Positions 1 through 8,258 of a stretch of DNA of 16,688 nt are shown here, piece after piece. The notes beneath the pieces were generated by a model. The model saw only the letters and a list, made by a program, of their open reading frames with translations, was not told the origin of the DNA and did no database searches. The translations under genes were made by a program, and so were the position numbers. Every line of letters starts with the position of its first letter. Position 1 is the first letter of the stretch. Source of the stretch: Candidatus Omnitrophota bacterium (GTDB lineage: Bacteria > Omnitrophota > Gorgyraeia > Gygaellales > Profunditerraquicolaceae); the NCBI GenBank assembly GCA_026387485.1, contig JAPLLQ010000148.1, positions 1 to 16,688 of the forward strand. Reading direction: 5' to 3'.

Positions 1-268
1 AGCGCACTGCTCCTAAAGCTGCAACAAAAACCAGGAATAAAAGCATAGCGGCATACAAAAAATAGGTCCAGTCTAAAAAGTAGCGGTAATTTGTATTTGA
101 AACTATTAAAAAAAACAGCAACCCTAAAATAACCCAAAGTATCTGGCGCTGGTAAATTGTCTCCCAGAGTTTACCCTCTTTCTGGTAAGTGCTACTGTAT
201 ATGGATATCACCCCTAGGCAAGAAATTAAAATCGCGATAATTAAAATAACCGGAATGGAATTTCTCAT
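1..268 (-). CDS. rodA: RodA, SEDS peptidoglycan glycosyltransferase (N-terminal part, cut by the window edge)
   Basis: RodA polymerises lipid II into glycan strands in the inner membrane together with PBP2 during side-wall growth. Only the first 89 codons are present. They read MRNSIPVILI, then a first membrane helix (about residues 5-22), the SEDS signature IYSSTY, a loop with RQILW, a second helix (about 43-57), NYRY, and a third helix ending before GAVR. This pattern is typical of RodA/FtsW N-termini. The ATG shares bases with the stop of the upstream PBP2 gene (ATGA, 4-base overlap) and has an AAGGA site five bases before it, so translation is probably coupled. The pairing with mrdA and mreBCD favours RodA over FtsW. 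The catalytic loop lies outside the window. Confidence 0.9.
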   Translation of the reverse strand, partial: MRNSIPVILIIAILISCLGVISIYSSTYQKEGKLWETIYQRQILWVILGLLFFLIVSNTNYRYFLDWTYFLYAAMLLFLVFVAALGAVR

Positions 269-1980
269 ATTAATCCTTGATTAATCATCTCCTCAATTAT
301 CTGTTTAGCTGCTACGCATGACACATAACCCGGCCCACCGTGCTCCAGGAATACGCAGATTACATATTTAGGTTTTTCAAATGGGAAAAACCCGGCAAAC
401 CAAGCATGGGGTTGAGACGGAGGAGCTTGGGCGGTTCCGGTTTTTCCGGCAACGCTTATGTTTAAACTCGATAAGACATTGCCTGTACCAGTCGGACTAC
501 TAACAACGTATCTTAATCCTTCTTTTATTTGTTCAATCGTTTCAGGTTTGATAGATATTTTTTCAATTCTTTTTTGATACATAGATACGTCGCGTCCGTC
601 TATGGTTTTGATGATATAAGGAGTCACTAAATATCCGTCATTGGCAAAAACCGCCATCATCCTGGTAATTTGTAGTGGCGTTACCGAAACATCACCCTGG
701 CCTATGCTTAAGTTTGCCGTATCACCTTCATACCAATTCCTGAATTGATTAATTTTTCTCTGTAAGGGTGAAGGAATAAAGCCCGAAACCTCATGAGATA
801 ATTCTAATCCGCTAGGCCGGGAAAAGCCAAACTTCAACGCGTAATCGTGGATACTCTGACCCCCTAAAAGCAAACCGGTTTTATAAAAAAATGTATTGCA
901 GGAATGGGTAATCGCGGCAATTAAATTCTGCGAATCGTGAATACTCCAGCAGGCAAATTCCTTTCTTCCTACTAATAAACTCCCCCGGCAGATAAAAGAG
1001 GTATTCGAATTTATCTTCTTACTTTCCAGGCCTCCTGCTGCTACAACTACCTTAAATACTGAACCAGCAGGATAAGCGCTGCTTATCGCCCGGTTCATTA
1101 AGGGAGCACTACTGTTGTTAAATAGCTCAGCAATAACTGAATTTTGCTTCTCGGCAAAAACTCCAGGATCGAATCCGGGAGAACTAACCATGGCCATAAC
1201 CTCTCCCGTATAAGGGTCCATAATCACGATTGCGCCCTTGCGGTAATCAAGTTTATCTTCGATTATTTTTTGAATTTTAAGATCAAGGGTGAGTTGAATA
1301 TCTTTTCCATTGACCGGAGGCTGAAACCCCAACTGGCGCATCAGCCTTCCCCGATGGTCAACTTCAAAAGAAAGACCACCCTCTTCCTGACGTAGATAAT
1401 AATCATATTTCTCTTCGACTCCTCCGAAACCCACAATATCTTTAGTCTTGTAGCCGTAATCTTTTAGCCGAGTCAGGCGCCAGCGGTCAATTTCACTTAC
1501 ATAGCCTAAGACGTGACATGCAAGTTTGGAATAAGGGTAGTGTCTTAATGGATTAGGTTGAATGATTATGGAAGGGAACTCTATCTTTAACTCTTCCAAG
1601 GCAATCGCCTGTTTCGTCCCTATATTCCTAGCAATAACTATAGGCATTGACCCTGAGATAAAGTTTTTCTTATAACTAATTTTTAAATCCCCAACACTCT
1701 TATCTAAGATACGTGAGGCAGCCAGCATAATTTTATCCTGCCCCTCTCCTTCCTGCGGGAGGATCATTAAATCATAAGAGAGTTTGCTATCCACGATTAC
1801 ATTACCAGCGCGGTCAAGTATCTTCCCCCGGCATCCGCTTTGAGCTAAAAGCCTGATACAGTTCTTATCCCCCAAGCGGAGGTATTTTTTAGTCTGAATA
1901 ACCTCAAGATCCAGCAGGCCGAAGAGTAAAAATAAAAAAAGGCTAATCACTGCCCAGCTGATAAATTTAACCCTATTCAT
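265..1980 (-). CDS. mrdA: Penicillin-binding protein 2, class B transpeptidase of the Rod complex
   Basis: This class B PBP cross-links peptidoglycan in the periplasm and partners RodA. The 571-residue protein has an N-terminal membrane anchor (about residues 8-24), a pedestal domain with RGKILDRAGN (51-60), and a transpeptidase domain with all three catalytic motifs: SVFK (catalytic Ser307, Lys310), SCN (360-362) and KTG (513-515). HAWFAGF follows the KTG, as usual in PBP2. Between the first two motifs are Cys331, Cys344 and His348; E. coli PBP2 binds zinc in the corresponding region, so metal binding here is possible but is my inference. Length is slightly short for the family but complete. 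It lies six bases after mreD and overlaps rodA by four. No clear Shine-Dalgarno precedes the ATG, consistent with coupling to mreD. Confidence 0.95.
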   Translation of the reverse strand: MNRVKFISWAVISLFLFLLFGLLDLEVIQTKKYLRLGDKNCIRLLAQSGCRGKILDRAGNVIVDSKLSYDLMILPQEGEGQDKIMLAASRILDKSVGDLKISYKKNFISGSMPIVIARNIGTKQAIALEELKIEFPSIIIQPNPLRHYPYSKLACHVLGYVSEIDRWRLTRLKDYGYKTKDIVGFGGVEEKYDYYLRQEEGGLSFEVDHRGRLMRQLGFQPPVNGKDIQLTLDLKIQKIIEDKLDYRKGAIVIMDPYTGEVMAMVSSPGFDPGVFAEKQNSVIAELFNNSSAPLMNRAISSAYPAGSVFKVVVAAGGLESKKINSNTSFICRGSLLVGRKEFACWSIHDSQNLIAAITHSCNTFFYKTGLLLGGQSIHDYALKFGFSRPSGLELSHEVSGFIPSPLQRKINQFRNWYEGDTANLSIGQGDVSVTPLQITRMMAVFANDGYLVTPYIIKTIDGRDVSMYQKRIEKISIKPETIEQIKEGLRYVVSSPTGTGNVLSSLNISVAGKTGTAQAPPSQPHAWFAGFFPFEKPKYVICVFLEHGGPGYVSCVAAKQIIEEMINQGLI

Positions 1981-1986
1981 ATTTTC

Positions 1987-2466
1987 TTAACGGGAATTTA
2001 AAGGTATCCGCTTGATTAATTGAAATACTGCTGGAAAAAATAAAGTTGAATAGATAGAACTCAAAAATACTGTGCGTAAAAAAATCCCTAAAGGTATAAC
2101 GCTTCCAGCATAAACTCTGGATAAGCCAAGAATAATATTATCTAACAACGCGACAATGAGGACTACTAACAACCGCATCCAATTATCATCTAAAGATATT
2201 TTGCGGGATAATTCTACCATCGTAAATCCCCAAAGGCAAAACAAGATAGTGTGGATGCCAAATTGGCCAAGGCTATATACGTCTTTAAATATTCCTGATA
2301 GGATAGCAAAAACTAAAACCGATTTTAAATCTAAAAATAAACTCACGCTAATAACACCGAGCAATAAAAGGTCCGGCTTAACCAAAAATAGCTTAAAATA
2401 ATTTAAGAATGTTATCTCTAAAATACCAAATCCCGTAATCGTTAACAGAAAATTTAGAATTCTCAT
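1987..2466 (-). CDS. mreD: MreD, rod-shape-determining membrane protein
   Basis: A 159-residue, strongly hydrophobic protein with about five predicted membrane helices. It is the integral-membrane member of the MreBCD elongation complex. Sequence identity is weak in this family, so the call rests on size, hydrophobicity and position between mreC and mrdA. Features visible are the start MRILNFLLTI, a KPDLLLLGVISV segment near residues 30-40 that resembles the family's 'pdlllllvi' stretch, and the GIFKDVYSLGQFGIHT loop, whose Gly, Asp and Gly are commonly conserved. The ATG overlaps the mreC stop codon (ATGA), so translation is probably coupled to mreC. Confidence 0.88.
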   Translation of the reverse strand: MRILNFLLTITGFGILEITFLNYFKLFLVKPDLLLLGVISVSLFLDLKSVLVFAILSGIFKDVYSLGQFGIHTILFCLWGFTMVELSRKISLDDNWMRLLVVLIVALLDNIILGLSRVYAGSVIPLGIFLRTVFLSSIYSTLFFPAVFQLIKRIPLNSR

Positions 2467-3233
2467 GGTATAACTACCAGGACTTCCTCGATATTCGCAA
2501 GATTCACTGCCGGTTTGATTATGGCGTAACGGCTAAGCCCGGAAAATTCCTTTCCGGTCTCAATCACTCTGCCGATAAGCAGGCCTTTAGGGAAAGTTTG
2601 ATTTAATCCGGAGGTAATAATTATATCCTGTGGCTTAATATCCGCTTCCTCAGGCAAATATTTCATCATAAGGTTTGCGCCCAATGTCCCGCAAACCAAG
2701 CCTTCCTGGCGGCTACGCTGGACTAAAGCCGAAATTCCTAGAGCCGGGTCATTAATCAGTATTACTTTACTGGTAGAATCCGTAGTATCAATTATACGTC
2801 CGGCTAGCCCCAGATACGTCATCACAGTCATCCCTTGCCTTATACCGTTATAACTACCTTTATCAATTATCAGGCTTGAAGACCAATTTTCTGTAGAGCG
2901 GGTAATTACCCGGGCAGTAATAACTCGAAGCGGGGATTTCTGTTTTAAGCTAAGGATATTCTTTAACCGGTTATTCTCTAAATAAAACTCATTTAGAGTA
3001 TTTACCCTATTCCTTAAGAAATCTATTTCTTTTTCCAGTTTTTCATTTTGGATGAGGTTGCGGTGGTAAAAAATAATCCCGCCTGTCTCGCGCTGGATTA
3101 AAGCTAAGATGCCTAACACAGGATTAAAGCTATTTAATTGAAGCGCCCTTAAGCTGGATATGGAAAAGGAAAGGAAAAACAGGAAGGCGACAAATATTAC
3201 AGGAAATATTAGCTGTTTTTTAAGCTTAAACAC
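2463..3233 (-). CDS. mreC: MreC, periplasmic rod-shape scaffold protein
   Basis: MreC links cytoplasmic MreB to PBP2 in the periplasm. The 256 residues comprise a short basic N-terminus, one membrane helix (about 8-28), a coiled coil (about 62-98, ending in ENNRLKNIL, the usual pre-barrel motif), and the double beta-barrel domain with IIDKGSYNGIRQGM (122-135), GLAGRI (142-147) and NDPALGISALV (161-171). The last strands read SRYAIIKPAVN and EEVLVV, so the protein appears complete. The start is a GTG; an ATG two bases upstream is out of frame. The gap to mreB is 23 bases with no strong ribosome site, so it is presumably translated from the mreB transcript. Confidence 0.94.
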   Translation of the reverse strand: MFKLKKQLIFPVIFVAFLFFLSFSISSLRALQLNSFNPVLGILALIQRETGGIIFYHRNLIQNEKLEKEIDFLRNRVNTLNEFYLENNRLKNILSLKQKSPLRVITARVITRSTENWSSSLIIDKGSYNGIRQGMTVMTYLGLAGRIIDTTDSTSKVILINDPALGISALVQRSRQEGLVCGTLGANLMMKYLPEEADIKPQDIIITSGLNQTFPKGLLIGRVIETGKEFSGLSRYAIIKPAVNLANIEEVLVVIP

Positions 3234-3256
3234 ATTTTATACGCAAGAAAAAAATC

Positions 3257-4333
3257 TTAGGTGTGCACTACGTCGGACTTTACGGAGACCGTAACCTTTT
3301 TTAGGTATTTAATTTCATCTAAAACTTTACCTGTGCCTTGAGCCACAGCAGTCACCGGGTCATCGGCAATATGCACAGGCAAACCGGTTTCTTCGGATAT
3401 AAGTTTATCCAGGCCTTTAAGAAGAGATCCTCCCCCGGCCATAACAATTCCATGGTCGATTAAATCTGAGGCTAATTCCGGCGGTGTCCTCTCCAAAGAA
3501 ATTTTAGTTGCCTCTAAAATAGCCCGTAACGGCTCTTGTAATGATTCCCTTATTTCTTCCGAAGTTATGGTAACTGTCTTAGGCAGGCCGGCAATCAAAT
3601 CCCGGCCCTTTACCTCTAAACTCATCTCTTCTTCTAACGGGTATGCCGAGCCGATCTTGATCTTGATATCCTCAGCAGTGCGCTCCCCGACCATCAGGTT
3701 ATAAGTTTTCTTAAGGTACTCGATAACCGCTTCATTCATCTCATCACCGCCGATACGTATAGACTTAGAGAAAACCGTTCCGGCAAGAGAAATTACCGCG
3801 ATTTCAGTTGTCCCGCCTCCGATATCAATAATCATATTACCTATCGGCTCCTGTATTGGCAGGCCTACTCCGATTGCCGCAGCTATCGGTTCTTCAATTA
3901 AGAATACCTCGCGTGCCCCGGCCCGCTCCGCGGAATCTTTAACTGCGCGCTTCTCAACTTCGGTAATCCCGGAAGGAATAGCAATAACGATTCTTGGCCT
4001 GACCAGAACCCTACGGTGATGGACTTTTTTAATAAAGTACCGCAGCATTGCTTCAGTTATCTCAAAATCAGCAATAACCCCATCTTTCATCGGCCGGATA
4101 GCTACAATGTTTCCGGGAGTACGGCCAAGCATTCGCTTGGCTTCTTCCCCTACTGCTAAAACATGGGATGTACCCCGTTCAATGGCAACCACTGAAGGTT
4201 CGCAAAGGACCACGCCTTCGCCCTTAACATAAACCAGGGTAGTAGCAGTACCCAAGTCAACCCCCATATCATTAGAGAATAGTCCTAAAATATAATTTAC
4301 CGTATTTTTGATTATCTGGTAGATTTTTACCAT
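3257..4333 (-). CDS. mreB: MreB, actin-like rod-shape-determining protein
   Basis: MreB forms ATP-dependent filaments under the inner membrane that orient the Rod peptidoglycan machinery. The 358-residue protein has the actin-fold motifs: phosphate-1 DLGTATT (26-32), IAIPSGITEVEKRA (117-130), phosphate-2 DIGGGTTE (170-177) and adenosine motif MAGGGSLLKG (298-307). The N-terminal 22 residues (MVKIYQIIKN and on) are slightly longer than usual and amphipathic, fitting membrane binding. The start is well supported: AAGGGGGAG lies six bases before the ATG, by far the best ribosome site in the block. It heads mreB-mreC-mreD-mrdA-rodA and has its own near-consensus promoter, so the elongation genes can be expressed separately from upstream aroA. 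Confidence 0.97.
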   Translation of the reverse strand: MVKIYQIIKNTVNYILGLFSNDMGVDLGTATTLVYVKGEGVVLCEPSVVAIERGTSHVLAVGEEAKRMLGRTPGNIVAIRPMKDGVIADFEITEAMLRYFIKKVHHRRVLVRPRIVIAIPSGITEVEKRAVKDSAERAGAREVFLIEEPIAAAIGVGLPIQEPIGNMIIDIGGGTTEIAVISLAGTVFSKSIRIGGDEMNEAVIEYLKKTYNLMVGERTAEDIKIKIGSAYPLEEEMSLEVKGRDLIAGLPKTVTITSEEIRESLQEPLRAILEATKISLERTPPELASDLIDHGIVMAGGGSLLKGLDKLISEETGLPVHIADDPVTAVAQGTGKVLDEIKYLKKVTVSVKSDVVHT

Positions 4334-4364
4334 CTTTTTCTCCCCCTTAAGTGTAGTGTAGGGA

Positions 4365-4393
4365 ATTCTATCAGAGATTTAACTATATGTCAA
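4365..4393 (-). promoter_or_regulatory. Putative sigma70-type promoter for mreB
   Basis: On the minus strand, TTGACA (4393-4388) is followed after exactly 17 bases by TAGAAT (4370-4365). That is a perfect -35 box and a -10 box with one mismatch to consensus. Transcription would start near 4358, giving a leader of about 25 bases that contains the AAGGGGGAG ribosome site. It lies in the 77-base gap between aroA and mreB, one of the few real gaps in the window. The assignment is from sequence pattern only. Confidence 0.7.
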
Positions 4394-4410
4394 ATAAAAA
4401 GTTATAAAAA

Positions 4411-5727
4411 TTATTTAGTTAACGAGCGCAAAATAGACAAGAATTCAGGGAAAGACTTATTTATACAAAAGGTATCATCAATTTCAGTCCGGCCTCCTGC
4501 AGCAAGCCCGGCAATAATCATGCTCATCGCCGTACGATGATCCCCGAAACTTCTTAACCTTGCTCCTTTAAGCTGAACCGGGCCTTTGACTATAATATTT
4601 TCTGCGCGGGCTGATTTATCTACTGCAATATCAGCTCCCATCTTCTTTAAATTCTCAAGGACTGACCTTATCCGGTCAGTCTCTTTAACCCTTAGTTCCC
4701 CTACTCCTTCAAAAATAGTCCTGCCTTTGGCAAAACAACTAGCTACCATTAAAACCGGTAACTCATCTATTAATGAAGGTATTTCGGCTTTCTTAACCAC
4801 AGTACCTTTTAATAAGCTGCTCTTTACCTTAATCTCTCCTATTGGCTCATACCCTCCGGCATCTGGCCTGTGGCACCTAACCTGTATATCCGCCCCCATC
4901 CTTTTTAGCACCCTAATTACCCCTAAACGCGAAGGATTAATACTGATATTTTTGAGGCAAACCCGGGAACCTGCAATAATAGTGGCGCCAACGATGAAAA
5001 ACGCCGCCGAAGAAATATCACCGGGAATATAAATTAAACCTGGTGTGGATAATCTCTTGCCTCCTTCTATAACTATAGTATTTCCTTTAGGTTTTATCCC
5101 TGCCTTAAATAATTTAAGCATCCTTTCAGTATGATCACGGGTCTTAACTAACTCAATAACTTTGGTAGCTCCCTTAGCGTAAAGCCCGGCTAGTAAAATT
5201 GCTGACTTTACCTGAGCTGATGCTACCGGCATTTTATAAGTAACTGCCCTAAGATCTCCTCCCTGAATTGTAATCGGCGGATACTCCTCTTTAGATTTTA
5301 ATTTTGATTTTATCTTAACCCCCATCATTCTTAAAGGAGCGGTAACTCTTAACATCGGCCTTTTGGAGAGTGCTTGCCCAGCGGTTACTCTTGTCCGAAA
5401 ATCTTGGCCAGCCAAAATACCAAGCAGAAGCCTAAGGGTAGTCCCGGATTCTGCGATGAATATATCGCTTTCAGGCTTATTTAAACCATGGAGGCCTTCT
5501 CCAAAAACAGTAATTGTATTCTGGGAGCCTGGTTTAATTTTTACCCCTAATTTTTTTAAGGAATTAATAGTAGCCAGACAGTCTTTATTGGCAGGAAAAT
5601 TTTTAATCTGGGTGCTACCGCGACTTACAGCGCTTAAGATTACTGCCCGATGGGCGATAGACTTATCGCCGGTAAGAATTATTTTACCCTTAAGACCTAA
5701 GCTTGACTTAAATACAAAAGGCCGCAT
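4411..5727 (-). CDS. aroA: 3-phosphoshikimate 1-carboxyvinyltransferase (EPSP synthase)
   Basis: AroA joins phosphoenolpyruvate to shikimate-3-phosphate, the sixth step of the shikimate pathway, in the cytoplasm. The 438 residues show GDKSIAHRA (20-28, Lys22), ESGTTLR (93-99), KRPM (122-125), QVKSAILLAG (172-181), TRDHTERML (196-204), IDELPVL (320-326, Asp321), KETDRIR (348-354, Glu349), GDHRTAMS (395-402) and NKSFPEF (423-429, Lys424). These cover the known catalytic positions. One oddity is Glu93, where many EPSP synthases have Asn (NSGTT or NAGTA). The ATG directly abuts the TAA of the upstream coiled-coil gene (TAAATG) and has no good ribosome site at normal spacing, so re-initiation is likely. 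Aromatic biosynthesis has no obvious link to neighbouring mreB. Confidence 0.96.
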   Translation of the reverse strand: MRPFVFKSSLGLKGKIILTGDKSIAHRAVILSAVSRGSTQIKNFPANKDCLATINSLKKLGVKIKPGSQNTITVFGEGLHGLNKPESDIFIAESGTTLRLLLGILAGQDFRTRVTAGQALSKRPMLRVTAPLRMMGVKIKSKLKSKEEYPPITIQGGDLRAVTYKMPVASAQVKSAILLAGLYAKGATKVIELVKTRDHTERMLKLFKAGIKPKGNTIVIEGGKRLSTPGLIYIPGDISSAAFFIVGATIIAGSRVCLKNISINPSRLGVIRVLKRMGADIQVRCHRPDAGGYEPIGEIKVKSSLLKGTVVKKAEIPSLIDELPVLMVASCFAKGRTIFEGVGELRVKETDRIRSVLENLKKMGADIAVDKSARAENIIVKGPVQLKGARLRSFGDHRTAMSMIIAGLAAGGRTEIDDTFCINKSFPEFLSILRSLTK

Positions 5728-6528
5728 TTAACTTTTTTTGACGACCTTATCACCTTCCCTAATTTTATCTTTTATATCTTCGGATGTAAAGCCGGCGGCA
5801 GCCATGCTATCATGAAGTTTCTCGACTTTTATATCACCGATGGCCTGATTCCCTTGGTACACTGCAAAGGTATCCCCCATCCCGACCTTATCTTTGCTTC
5901 CCAGATTAATCACCGCAAAACCATATTCTTTATTTACTACTAATATTTTACCTTCGAGAGCTTTAAGAACGGGCGGTTCTTCTTTTTTAACAGGCTCAGC
6001 TAGTTTCTTCTCCTTTAAACCCTTATTAACCTCAATCTTGCCTAATTCTACGCCCGGAACCTTTATTTTCGCCTCTGCCTCTTTAGCCTTAGCCTCTAAA
6101 TCAATCTTCTGTGACTCAAGCGCAACCAATTTATCCTGTATCTTCTTAACTTCCTCCTGAGAATCATTAAGCTTTTTTTCTAAATCTGACCTTAAGCTCT
6201 TTTGCTGCTCAAGATCAACCTTCATCTGCTCTATTTTACCTAGCGCCTCTTCTTTAGTCGACTTCTCCTGCTGTAATTCATTACTTAATGTTTCAATCTG
6301 AGTAGTGATATCCTTAACCTTAACCCCTAAAGAAGCAGCTATCTTCTGGGATTCCATTAATTTCGCTTCAGATATCCTGTATTTGGTCTCTAACTCATCT
6401 ACTTTCTCTTGAAGGGCCATACTTTTAGCCCGTTCTTGCTGTAAAAGATAAAAACCTGTGCCTGCTAAAGATAAAGAAACCAGTATTAATATAATTGATA
6501 TAACCGGTGCTTTAGCTTTAAAATCCAT
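5728..6528 (-). CDS. Membrane-anchored coiled-coil protein with C-terminal beta domain, function unknown
   Basis: I do not recognise a named family. The 266 residues form a short N-terminus, one membrane helix (about 8-29), a long charged coiled coil rich in Glu, Lys and Gln (about 32-157), a Lys/Glu/Pro linker (about 158-188), and a small C-terminal domain (190-264) with GKILVVNKEYGFAVINLG, then VGMGDTFAVY and AIGDIKV. With the N-terminus inside, most of the protein would be periplasmic. The layout recalls MreC: anchor, coiled coil, then strands carrying an 'LGS...V..G' turn. That similarity is architectural and does not show homology. The start is firm: AAAGGAGG sits five bases before the ATG. 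It is directly followed by aroA and then mreB, so a cell-envelope role is plausible but unproven. Confidence 0.8.
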   Translation of the reverse strand: MDFKAKAPVISIILILVSLSLAGTGFYLLQQERAKSMALQEKVDELETKYRISEAKLMESQKIAASLGVKVKDITTQIETLSNELQQEKSTKEEALGKIEQMKVDLEQQKSLRSDLEKKLNDSQEEVKKIQDKLVALESQKIDLEAKAKEAEAKIKVPGVELGKIEVNKGLKEKKLAEPVKKEEPPVLKALEGKILVVNKEYGFAVINLGSKDKVGMGDTFAVYQGNQAIGDIKVEKLHDSMAAAGFTSEDIKDKIREGDKVVKKS

Positions 6529-6569
6529 GTTGCCTCCTTTTGCTTTTTTATCTGACCCAATTTTGTATT

Positions 6570-6597
6570 ACTATATCATTACCCGGCTAAAAATCAA
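6570..6597 (-). promoter_or_regulatory. Putative sigma70-type promoter for the coiled-coil gene and aroA
   Basis: On the minus strand, TTGATT (6597-6592) and TATAGT (6575-6570) are separated by 16 bases. Both boxes are close to consensus. The -35 overlaps the last codons of rluD. A start near 6563 would give a leader of about 35 bases ending with the strong AAAGGAGG ribosome site. This is the only candidate promoter seen between rluD and the coiled-coil gene. Confidence 0.42.
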
Positions 6598-7511
6598 GAC
6601 TTTTTATGCTTAAGTAATGCGCCAAACTCTTTAGGTACAGCAGAATCAAACTCGATAAACTTTCCTGAAGCCGGATGGATAAAACCAATATACTTGGCAT
6701 GTAGGCAAAGCCTCTTAAACTCATTATTCCTGCCATATTTATTATCTCCCAAAATCGGATGCCCTATAAAATCTAAGTGGACCCTTAACTGGTGAGTCCT
6801 GCCGGTAAAAGGCTCAAGTTCCAATAAACTAAAATCTGCAAAGCGTTTTAAAGTGCGGTAATGTGTTTTGGCGTATTTAGCATTTCCTAAGAAACTAACC
6901 GCCATATTTTTTCTTTTAAAAGTATGCCTAGCAATAGGGGCTTCAATTACATCCTGATCAAATTCTACCTTACCTTTAACAATAGCAATATATTTACGTT
7001 TAATAGTATGTTTAGCGAATTGAGCCGCTAGATTAAGATGGCTGGGATTATTTTTAGCAATCACCAAGAGGCCGGAGGTCTCTTTATCTAAGCGATGGAC
7101 TATGCCTGGACGGAGTGGATTGATACCGGATAAGTTCTTAAACCGATGCAACAAAGCATTTACCAAAGTGTGTTCTTGATTCCCCGCAGCAGGATGTACC
7201 ACCAGCCCCACAGGTTTATTAATAACAGCTAAATCATCATCTTCATAAACTACATCTAACGATATCTCTTCGGGCTTAAGCAGGCTGGGTTCTTTATCTT
7301 CAATAACCACCCTGATTCTATCCCCTGCCTTAACTTTTTGGTGCGGTTTTGGAGAGCGAAAGTTTTCAGAAACCACCCTTCCTTCTTGGATGATTTTTTT
7401 TATTGAAGTACGGGAGAGCCCTGGCCTTTCCTTATTTAAAGAATCGAAAAGAAATAAATCCAAACGCCTACCGTTCTCTTCGCAAGAAACTTTAAGCCTA
7501 TATTCAGACAT
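6594..7511 (-). CDS. rluD: RluA/RluD-family 23S rRNA pseudouridine synthase
   Basis: Enzymes of this family convert uridines in 23S rRNA to pseudouridine. The 305 residues hold an S4 RNA-binding domain (about 13-75, with LSRTSIKKIIQEGRVV) and a catalytic domain with VINKPVGLVVHP (96-107), then HRLDKETSGLLV (139-150), which contains catalytic Asp142 in the RLDxxTSG motif, and GRTHQLRVH further on. The S4-plus-RluA layout and length match RluD. RluD modifies helix 69 of 23S rRNA in E. coli, but the exact target here cannot be read from sequence, and RluC or RluA-type specificity is possible. It follows lgt by nine bases with a weak ribosome site, so it is likely the last gene of the ileS-dksA-lspA-lgt transcript. 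Confidence 0.92.
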   Translation of the reverse strand: MSEYRLKVSCEENGRRLDLFLFDSLNKERPGLSRTSIKKIIQEGRVVSENFRSPKPHQKVKAGDRIRVVIEDKEPSLLKPEEISLDVVYEDDDLAVINKPVGLVVHPAAGNQEHTLVNALLHRFKNLSGINPLRPGIVHRLDKETSGLLVIAKNNPSHLNLAAQFAKHTIKRKYIAIVKGKVEFDQDVIEAPIARHTFKRKNMAVSFLGNAKYAKTHYRTLKRFADFSLLELEPFTGRTHQLRVHLDFIGHPILGDNKYGRNNEFKRLCLHAKYIGFIHPASGKFIEFDSAVPKEFGALLKHKKS

Positions 7512-7520
7512 AGCTAAATT

Positions 7521-8255
7521 TTAACTGGAACTTTTCTTAGTTAATTGAATCAGTTTTATTAACGCCAAGAAAAATATGGCTACGGCGAAAATCTGGAAAA
7601 TGGTGAGATTAAAAATGATGGCCGGGTTATCTGCCCGCCAGAATTCAATAAAGAAACGTTTGGTAGAATAAAGCAAGAGGTAGGTAAATAATATGAACCC
7701 GGCCTTATGCGGCCTTTCCCTTAAGTAAATTAGAATAACGAATATAAAAACTAAAAACAATGATGAATATAACTGGGTAGGTATGAGTACAGCTTTATGC
7801 ACCGGAAAATAAATCCCATAGCTTGACTCTCTCCCGAAACAACAGCCATTTAAAAAACATCCTAATCTCCCTATGGCTTGGGCTAAGGCAACATAAGGTA
7901 TAATCAAATCTATGGTTTTATAAACCGGGAGTTTCTTTCTTTTTAGATAAACTACCCCTGAAAATAACCCTAAGATTAAACCACCGAACCAGGATAATCC
8001 GCCATGCTGGAACATAATGATTTCAAGGGGGTTATTAAGGTAATCGCTAAGATGGCCGGCAACATATAATATCCTTGCTCCGATAATCCCTAAAAAGAAA
8101 CCAATAAAACAGAGATTAACAATTAACTCTGGATTGAAGTTTTGCCTCCTGGCTTGGCGGCTAGCCAAAGTTATAGCCAGCGTAAAAGCAAGAGCTAGGC
8201 TTAAACCGTAAGAATAAATTACAAAAGGCCCGATTCTGCAGATCTCCGGATGCAT
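7521..8255 (-). CDS. lgt: Prolipoprotein diacylglyceryl transferase
   Basis: Lgt moves diacylglycerol from phosphatidylglycerol onto the lipobox cysteine of prelipoproteins, the first maturation step in the inner membrane. The 244-residue protein has multiple membrane helices and the family marks: HPEICRIGPFVIYSYG at the start, HGGLSWFGGL (84-93), the signature GRLGCFLNGCCFGR (129-142) and PTQLYSS (159-165). In E. coli the signature reads GRIGNF and both Arg143 and Asn146 matter; here Arg130 is kept but Cys133 stands in the Asn position. I believe this Cys-rich signature occurs in other divergent Lgt proteins, but I have not checked. The ATG comes three bases after the lspA stop, with GAAAGGAAAA as ribosome site inside the end of lspA. 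Lgt and LspA act in succession. Confidence 0.93.
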   Translation of the reverse strand: MHPEICRIGPFVIYSYGLSLALAFTLAITLASRQARRQNFNPELIVNLCFIGFFLGIIGARILYVAGHLSDYLNNPLEIIMFQHGGLSWFGGLILGLFSGVVYLKRKKLPVYKTIDLIIPYVALAQAIGRLGCFLNGCCFGRESSYGIYFPVHKAVLIPTQLYSSLFLVFIFVILIYLRERPHKAGFILFTYLLLYSTKRFFIEFWRADNPAIIFNLTIFQIFAVAIFFLALIKLIQLTKKSSS

Positions 8256-8258
8256 TCT

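Noticed and set aside
3233..3235. ATG start for mreC two bases upstream of the GTG
   Set aside because: It is out of frame with the MreC sequence; the GTG begins the correct frame.
4394..4420. Intrinsic terminator after aroA
   Set aside because: Only a weak 6-bp A/T stem (AAATAA with TTATTT) is present; T-runs occur but no GC-rich stem.
4586..5032. Plus-strand open frame of 148 codons opposite aroA
   Set aside because: It lies wholly antisense to a gene with all EPSP synthase motifs, has no recognisable domain, and other plus-strand frames in the window look the same.
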